Made by a program: the position numbers and the translations under genes | Shown: positions 59,426-64,000 of the stretch, one piece after another | Numbering within the stretch: position 1 is the stretch's first letter | How the letters are laid out: each line of letters starts with the position of its first letter | The notes under the pieces: generated by a model | Told to the model about the DNA's origin: nothing | Database searches by the model: none | Seen by the model: the letters and a program-made list of their open reading frames with translations, nothing else | NCBI GenBank assembly: GCA_963727015.1 | Contig: CAVSEV010000005.1 | Coordinates: 620,001-684,000 of the forward strand | From: DATFVJ01 sp963727015 | GTDB lineage: Bacteria > Actinomycetota > Actinomycetes > Streptosporangiales > Streptosporangiaceae | Direction of reading: 5' to 3' | Length of the DNA: 64,000 nucleotides

Positions 59426-60451
59426 ATGCAGCAACCTAGGGACTTCTCCCTATATGGCGCAGTCGATCTCGGTGCACGCCAGGCAGCGCTGAAACGCCGC
59501 GAGACGGCGACTCAAGGGCCAAAGCCCGGCGGCGGCCAGGGCGGCGGCGACGTCCATGACGGCGCGGCTGGGGCGGTCATCGACGTCACGGACGAGACCT
59601 TCAGCACGGACGTCCTCGAACGCTCCCTGTCAGCGCCAGTGATCATCGACCTCTGGGCGGAGTGGTGCGGTCCGTGTAAGCAGCTCAGCCCCGTGCTGGA
59701 GAAGCTTGCCGCTGAGGGCGGCGGGCGCTGGATTCTCGCCAAGATCGACACCGAGGCCAATCCGCAACTGAGCGCGGCGCTCCGGGTCGAAAGCATTCCG
59801 ATGGTAATGGTTGCGATCGGTGGCCAGATCGTTCCCGGGTTCCTGGGTGCTATGCCGGAGGCGCAGGTCCGGCAGTGGATAGACCAGGTGATGGCCGAGG
59901 CGCAGCGGATGGGCTTCGGGGCGGGGACCGGCGGTCAGCCAGGCGCCGGGCAGGACGGGACGGCTCAGCCGGGCGCGGCCACGGCCCGCGGCGAACCAGG
60001 CGCGCCGCGCGGCCAGTACGCCGGCGGAAGCCTGCCAGATGACCCCGACCTCGCCGAGGCTCAGCAGGCGATGGAGCGCGGGGACCTGGACGGAGCCGAG
60101 GCGGCATTTAAGAAGATGCAGGCGAGCTCGCCAGGCAATCCGGTAGCCGCCCTCGGGCTCTCGCAGGTCAGGCTCGTGAAACGGGTGAGCTCCTACGATC
60201 AGGCGACCGCAAGGAAAGCGGCCGCGGAGCATCCGGGTGACGTCGAGGCGCAGACCCGTGTCGCCGACATCGACATGGCGATGGGGCGGGCCGAGGACGC
60301 CTTCGACCGGCTCATCGGCACCATCAGGCGCACCACGGGAGACGACAGGGACCACGCCCGGCGCCACCTGCTCAGCCTGTTCGAGGTCCTGCCGCCTCGC
60401 GACCCGCGAGTGGCGAAAGCCCGCACGACCCTCTCCGGCCTGCTGTTCTAG
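59426..60451 (+). CDS. YbbN/CnoX-like thioredoxin-TPR co-chaperone
   Basis: A 341-residue protein. The thioredoxin domain (about residues 50-160) keeps both active-site cysteines, C81 and C84 in 'LWAEWCGPCKQLSP', unlike E. coli CnoX. A Gly/Ala/Gln linker (about 165-210) leads to TPR-like helices ('AQQAMERGDLDGAEAAFKKM', 'DIDMAMGRAEDAFDRLIGTI'). By family it holds oxidised client proteins for the chaperonin and reduces disulfides. ATG 59426 gives the conserved start; a GTG/ATG further upstream is not supported. It ends in a strong convergent terminator. Confidence 0.88.
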   Translation: MQQPRDFSLYGAVDLGARQAALKRRETATQGPKPGGGQGGGDVHDGAAGAVIDVTDETFSTDVLERSLSAPVIIDLWAEWCGPCKQLSPVLEKLAAEGGGRWILAKIDTEANPQLSAALRVESIPMVMVAIGGQIVPGFLGAMPEAQVRQWIDQVMAEAQRMGFGAGTGGQPGAGQDGTAQPGAATARGEPGAPRGQYAGGSLPDDPDLAEAQQAMERGDLDGAEAAFKKMQASSPGNPVAALGLSQVRLVKRVSSYDQATARKAAAEHPGDVEAQTRVADIDMAMGRAEDAFDRLIGTIRRTTGDDRDHARRHLLSLFEVLPPRDPRVAKARTTLSGLLF

Positions 60452-60535
60452 GGCGTGGGCCCGCTGTCCAGGGCGTAAGAGGATCTTTGGCGGCGCGGAT
60501 TGGCGCCCAGACGACCAGGGTCGTGGACGGCACTG

Positions 60536-60584
60536 CTTGGCCCCGGGGAGCCGATAGCTCCACCATCGGCTCCCCGGGCCAAGC
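60536..60584. terminator. bidirectional hairpin terminator
   Basis: Arms of 19-20 bases (CTTGGCCCCGGGGAGCCGAT against its complement, one bulged C) around a nine-base loop, between the convergent ybbN-like and marR genes. Confidence 0.8.
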
Positions 60585-60648
60585 TGCCCATCCCTGTCAC
60601 CGCCCGAATGCTGCGAGATCTACCAGACACGCCCGAGTTGCACGGCGG

Positions 60649-61179
60649 TTACTGACCGCGGTGCTCGCGCGGATCATGGCCCGCGAGATGCTCGAGCGCG
60701 GGCAGCGCGGCGGCAAGCGCGGTCTGCTGTTCCCCGGTGAGATCGAGCAGCATACCGGTAAGCACCTTGGTGGTTTCCTGCCTGATGCGGTCGAGCACGG
60801 CGCGGCCTTCGGGCGTGACCTGCAAAGTGCTTGCCCGCGCGTCTTCTGGCACCGTGTACCTGCGCACGTAACCGGCGTCCTCGAGCACCGTGACCAGGCG
60901 GGTGAGCGTGGACGGCGCGATGCCCTCGGCCGCGGCGAGATCCCCGAGCCGGAGCGCGTCGGCCTTCTCCACGGTGGCAAGGGCAGAAAGCTGCGTCGGC
61001 GTCAGGCCGGCAAGTTCGTGCCTGCGCAGCCGCCTGGACAGCCGGGCGATGGCGACGCGCAGCCGGGTCGCATCGATGGCCGGTGGTATGGGCGTCGCCG
61101 CGCCCTCCCGCTGCTCGCCGGCGGGCCAGTTGCCGGTGTCGTGCGCCGCCGGGCTGCTCGCCGCTTGCCCCTGGGACAT
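60649..61179 (-). CDS. MarR family transcriptional regulator
   Basis: A 176-residue winged-helix protein: 'LTPTQLSALATVEKADALRL', 'AAAEGIAPSTLTRLVTVLED' (recognition helix), 'VRRYTVPEDARASTLQVTPE' (wing, with the conserved Asp-Ala-Arg). It lacks a ligand-binding cysteine of the OhrR type. The N-terminal 35 residues are low complexity, with the MarR core from about residue 36. It faces the YqgE gene divergently across a repeat-filled gap and probably controls itself; the effector is unknown. Confidence 0.88.
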   Translation of the reverse strand: MSQGQAASSPAAHDTGNWPAGEQREGAATPIPPAIDATRLRVAIARLSRRLRRHELAGLTPTQLSALATVEKADALRLGDLAAAEGIAPSTLTRLVTVLEDAGYVRRYTVPEDARASTLQVTPEGRAVLDRIRQETTKVLTGMLLDLTGEQQTALAAALPALEHLAGHDPREHRGQ

Positions 61180-61254
61180 GCATGCAGGGTACGTGCATGC
61201 GGACCGGCGTTCACGCTAGGCGCGGATGTGCATCGCGTAGTGGCACCATTGATG

Positions 61255-61460
61255 CGAGGCTGGTGAAGCCAGCGAGACCGGTACGGGCAGCGACATCGGT
61301 GCGGCCAGCGAGGCCGATGAGGCCAGTGCAGCCAGCGGGACCAGTGATACCAGTGACACCAGGGCGGCCAGCGGAGCCAGTGACACCAGGGCGGCCAGCG
61401 GGGCCAGCGACGGCGGGGCGCCCAGCGATGCCGGCGCGGGGCGGGCGAAAGGCAGCGGCG
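61255..61460. repeat. imperfect GCCAGCGRGGCC-type repeats
   Basis: The gap 61180-61521 between divergent genes is filled with loosely repeated GCCAGCG/GACCAGTGA/CACCAGGGCGGCC units. No gene is supported; the open frames over it are repeat artefacts. Confidence 0.7.
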
Positions 61461-61521
61461 GCGGGCAAGTCGGGCGCGGCCATCGAAGCCGGCGGCCCCG
61501 CGGTCATACGATGATGGAGGC

Positions 61522-62097
61522 ATGCAGGACACGACGCTTGTTGGCCGGTTGCTCGTCGCCACGCCGCTGCTCGGCGACCCGAACTTCCGGCGTGCCGTCG
61601 TCCTTGTCGTGGAGCACGAACCAGAAGAGGGCACTCTCGGTGTCGTCCTGAACCGCCCGACCCAGGTTCCTGTCGCCCAGGTACTCCGGCCATGGACCGA
61701 GCTTGTGACCGGTCCTGCGGTGGTTTTCCGTGGCGGCCCGGTCGCGCCGGACAGCGCCGTTGCGCTGGCGCTCGTGCCCGGTGACGACGAACCGCTCGGC
61801 TGGCGGCCGCTTGACGGCACGTCGATCATGTCGCGGATCGGCCTCGTCGATCTCGACGTGCCGCCGGAGATACTCGCGTCCGAAATCACCAGTTTCCGGG
61901 TTTTTGCAGGTTATGCGGGCTGGGGCAGCGGCCAGCTTCAGGGCGAGATCGATGAGGGTGCGTGGTACGTGCTCGGCGCGGAACCCGGTGACGCGTTCGC
62001 GGCGGAGCCTGAGCGGCTCTGGCCTGGGGTGCTGCGGCGGCAGGGCGGCGATCTGGCCCTGGTCGCGACCTTCCCCGACGATCCGGCGCAGAACTGA
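61522..62097 (+). CDS. YqgE/AlgH family protein (UPF0301)
   Basis: A 191-residue cytosolic protein of the YqgE/AlgH family: 'LVGRLLVATPLLGDPNFRRA', 'EGTLGVVLNRPT', 'VFRGGPVAPDSA', 'RVFAGYAGWGSGQLQGEI' and 'GAWYVLGAEPGDAF'. Its biochemical role is unsettled. ATG 61522 has GGAGG close upstream and a TACGAT hexamer nine bases before it. DUF3039 follows after 56 bases. Confidence 0.92.
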   Translation: MQDTTLVGRLLVATPLLGDPNFRRAVVLVVEHEPEEGTLGVVLNRPTQVPVAQVLRPWTELVTGPAVVFRGGPVAPDSAVALALVPGDDEPLGWRPLDGTSIMSRIGLVDLDVPPEILASEITSFRVFAGYAGWGSGQLQGEIDEGAWYVLGAEPGDAFAAEPERLWPGVLRRQGGDLALVATFPDDPAQN

Positions 62098-62139
62098 TCG
62101 CCCCGCGCCCGCACTTGCTCTGCACAGTGCCCCTGCGCG

Positions 62140-62153
62140 TAGAATCCCGTCTC
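62140..62153 (+). promoter_or_regulatory. TAGAAT -10 with leaderless GTG (DUF3039)
   Basis: TAGAAT, eight bases, then GTG 62154, with no ribosome binding site between. Confidence 0.55.
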
Positions 62154-62417
62154 GTGAGCACCAAGGTCCTGCCAAAGAGCGACACCAAGCCAGAAACCAA
62201 GCCGCGGCTGTCCTATGAGGACGGCGACCACGAGCGGTTCGCGCATTACGTGCAGAAGGACAAGATTCTCGAGAGCGCGGTCGCGGGCACGCCGGTGATC
62301 GCGCTGTGCGGCAAGGTCTGGGTGCCGAACCGCGACCCGAAGCGCTACCCGGTCTGCCCAGAGTGCAAGAAGATCTACGAGTCGCTGCCAGCGGGTGCCG
62401 GTGAGAGCGGCACGTGA
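62154..62417 (+). CDS. DUF3039 family protein
   Basis: An 87-residue protein of the DUF3039 family: 'DGDHERFAHYVQKDKILESA', 'GTPVIALCGKVWVPNRDPKR', 'YPVCPECKKIYESL'. The CxxC and upstream Cys suggest a zinc site. This small protein is widely kept in actinobacteria beside a helicase gene, as here (63272). Function unknown. The start is set by the TAGAAT box and by the first conserved residues. Confidence 0.9.
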   Translation: MSTKVLPKSDTKPETKPRLSYEDGDHERFAHYVQKDKILESAVAGTPVIALCGKVWVPNRDPKRYPVCPECKKIYESLPAGAGESGT

Positions 62418-62476
62418 CGTCGGCGTTGAGCTGACGCACCCATAGGATTTCGTAGCATCCATACCCCCCAATGGCG

Positions 62477-62989
62477 TCACCTCGGTTCTTGCTTTTCCTC
62501 TTCAAGCTCCCGGGTGCGGTGCAAGCGTAGCCATAGTGGAACGACCCACCACAGCAGCACAAACCACGCGCCGACCGCTACGGCCAGCCACACGACCACC
62601 GGCCCCTTCAGCATGACGTCGAAGACGAGCAGCATCGCACCCGTGATGGTGCACATGAGCAGCCCGAGGCCGAGCATCGTCAGCCGGTTGGCCGTGCGCA
62701 CCAGTTCGGGTTTGACGCGGAGGCCAAACAGGATGCGGTGGAATGACACCGGCGCGATGAGCACGGCCGTGGCGCTCGCGCCAAATACCAGCGTGGTCAG
62801 GTAGATTGCCCGCTGAGTCCCCGTCAGGTCAGAAAACCTGTTTGAGAACACGACGGTGAACAGGAAGCCGAGCAGCACCTGGATCCCCGTCTGGCTCACG
62901 CGCAGTTCTTGCAGCAACTCGCTGTAGCGGCGGTCGGCGCTTGCCGCCGTCGTCTCGTCGCGGCGGTAGGACTGCTCGGGCTCAGGCAT
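62477..62989 (-). CDS. DUF6328 family membrane protein
   Basis: A 170-residue protein with four helices: 'IQVLLGFLFTVVFSNRF', 'AIYLTTLVFGASATAVLIAP', 'LTMLGLGLLMCTITGAMLLV' and 'VVWLAVAVGAWFVLLWWVVP', with the family phrase 'LLQELRVSQTGIQVLLGFL' and 'APVSFHRILFG'. This is DUF6328, of unknown function. ATG 62989 follows GGGAGTG. The longer frame upstream runs into a 14-bp repeat and is rejected. Confidence 0.85.
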   Translation of the reverse strand: MPEPEQSYRRDETTAASADRRYSELLQELRVSQTGIQVLLGFLFTVVFSNRFSDLTGTQRAIYLTTLVFGASATAVLIAPVSFHRILFGLRVKPELVRTANRLTMLGLGLLMCTITGAMLLVFDVMLKGPVVVWLAVAVGAWFVLLWWVVPLWLRLHRTRELEEEKQEPR

Positions 62990-63099
62990 GGGACACTCCC
63001 TTCGGCAGCTTGACTGACGTCGTGACACCGATTGTCCACGCCAGAAGCGGGATGTTGTCTTCATCAGAAGCAGGATCGGTCTCGATCACCCCGCATCCC

Positions 63100-63197
63100 C
63101 GCCGTGCTGGCCCCGCCGTGCTGGCCCCGCCGTGCTGGCCCCGCCGTGCTGGCCCCGCCGTGCTGGCCCCGCCGTGCTGGCCCCGCCGTGCTGGCCC
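63100..63197. repeat. 14-bp tandem repeat
   Basis: Seven exact copies of GCCGTGCTGGCCCC lie between the DUF6328 and helicase genes. Period 14 is not a multiple of three. Confidence 0.97.
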
Positions 63198-63256
63198 GGG
63201 CCGGCCGTACCCCCGCCAGTCTTTGCTCCCGGGGGACGGCCTCCCGTACCCCCCGC

Positions 63257-63271
63257 TAGTCTGTCGTCCTC
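63257..63271 (+). promoter_or_regulatory. TAGTCT -10 before the helicase
   Basis: TAGTCT, nine bases, then GTG 63272. Probable leaderless promoter. Confidence 0.5.
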
Positions 63272-64000
63272 GTGGGCATCTCACTGGGGCTGCGGCCGTG
63301 GCAGCGGGTGGCGTACGAGGAGTACTTCCGGATTCCACGGCGCGATTTCCTCCTCGTTGCCACCCCGGGCGCAGGTAAGACCGCCTACGCACTGACTGTG
63401 GCGGCCGAGCTTCTCGCCCGCCGCGAGGTCGCAGGCGTCACCGTGGTTACCCCGACCGAGCACCTGAAACATCAGTGGGCGGCTGCGGCGGCGGGGTTCG
63501 GCATCGCCCTGGACTCTGGCTTCCGCAATGCCCACGGCGCCGCCAGCGCCGACTTCACGGGGGTGGCGGTCACCTATGCGCAGGTCGCCGCCCATCCGGC
63601 GCTGCACAGGCAGCGCACTCAAGCGCGCCGTACGCTCGTGATCTTCGATGAGATCCACCACGCCGGTGACGCGCTGTCCTGGGGGGAGGCGATCCGCCAA
63701 GCCTTCGAGTCCGCCAGGCGACGCCTCGCGCTGACCGGGACGCCGTTCCGCTCGGACACCAACCCCATCCCCTTCGTCAGCTACGCGGAGGACGCGGACG
63801 GGATCAGGCGCAGCGCCTCGGACTACGTGTACGGCTACGGGCCGGCGCTCGCCGACGGAGTCGTCCGGCCGGTGATCTTTCTCGCCTATTCGGGTCAGAT
63901 GCGCTGGCGGTCCCGGGTTGGGGGCGATCTCAGCGAGTTCAGCGCGACCTTGGGCGAGCCACTGACCAGGGATCATCTCGCCAGGGCCTGGCGCGCGGCG
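63272..64000 (+). CDS. DEAD/DEAH-box SF2 helicase, 5' part (runs off the window)
   Basis: The first 243 codons of a superfamily 2 helicase. Motif I 'VATPGAGKTAYAL' (about residues 29-41), motif Ia 'VVTPTEHLKHQW', motif II 'DEIHH' at 126-130 and motif III 'LALTGTPFRSD' are clear; the layout resembles the XPB/RapA-like actinobacterial helicases beside DUF3039. The second RecA-like domain lies beyond the window. GTG 63272 is chosen from the family-like start 'GLRPWQRVAYEEYF' and the TAGTCT box. The role is probably DNA or RNA remodelling; it is not specific from sequence. Confidence 0.9.
   Translation, partial: MGISLGLRPWQRVAYEEYFRIPRRDFLLVATPGAGKTAYALTVAAELLARREVAGVTVVTPTEHLKHQWAAAAAGFGIALDSGFRNAHGAASADFTGVAVTYAQVAAHPALHRQRTQARRTLVIFDEIHHAGDALSWGEAIRQAFESARRRLALTGTPFRSDTNPIPFVSYAEDADGIRRSASDYVYGYGPALADGVVRPVIFLAYSGQMRWRSRVGGDLSEFSATLGEPLTRDHLARAWRAA

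Overview
The window is high-GC chromosomal DNA of a filamentous-type actinobacterium. GTG starts and SD-poor or leaderless starts are frequent. From memory, the gene order rho-rpmE-prfA-prmC-sua5-wecA-atp operon, then nucS, filP-like, epimerase, thiolase, meaB, marR, icmA, ybbN-like, matches the Streptomyces/Streptosporangiales core chromosome. I cannot assign a genus from the sequence.

Layout. (1) 1-17 kb is an accessory, partly decayed region. It holds DUF2252 and DUF1254/DUF1214 proteins, a ClC-type channel, small membrane proteins, a carboxymuconolactone-decarboxylase-like/DUF7144 gene pair with a broken second copy, a broken OmpR-type regulator, and two transposase scraps. (2) 17.2-22.1 kb carries tRNA-Arg(CCG), a single-domain response regulator and lysA-hom-thrC; argS and thrB, often present in this neighbourhood, are not here. 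(3) 23-29 kb is the translation/termination block rho, rpmE, prfA, prmC, sua5. (4) 29-40.2 kb is wecA, two small ATP-synthase accessory membrane proteins and the complete F1Fo operon atpBEFHAGDC. (5) 40.2-48.9 kb has DUF2550, PduO-type cobalamin adenosyltransferase, a DUF1707 protein, a reductase-deaminase fusion, the mismatch endonuclease nucS, a hydrolase, an SDR and a FilP-like coiled-coil protein. (6) 49-59.2 kb is an acyl-CoA metabolism set (epimerase, thiolase, MeaB G protein, MarR regulator, B12-dependent mutase with isobutyryl-type residues), interrupted by a DUF2127 gene and an odd ABC pair. (7) 59.4-64 kb has a thioredoxin/TPR protein, MarR, YqgE, DUF3039, DUF6328 and the start of an SF2 helicase.

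How the parts connect: the adenosyltransferase, MeaB, epimerase and mutase belong to B12-dependent carbon-skeleton rearrangement; lysA-hom-thrC is aspartate-family biosynthesis; wecA to atpC looks like one long transcription unit with internal starts.

The most striking property is the abundance of short tandem repeats, both between genes and inside normally invariant housekeeping proteins (Rho, PrfA, PrmC, Sua5, WecA, AtpI, AtpZ). Clear repeats inside reading frames have periods divisible by 3 (9, 15, 18, 24, 27, 90 bp), while several intergenic ones do not (13, 14, 17, 19 bp). Other points of note are an apparent frameshift in the 5' part of rho, a recurring TANNNT-N6-10-start arrangement typical of leaderless genes, a perfect 22-bp palindrome before the mutase gene, a chimeric transposase-start ORF and a hairpin-rich candidate RNA at 41.5-41.8 kb.
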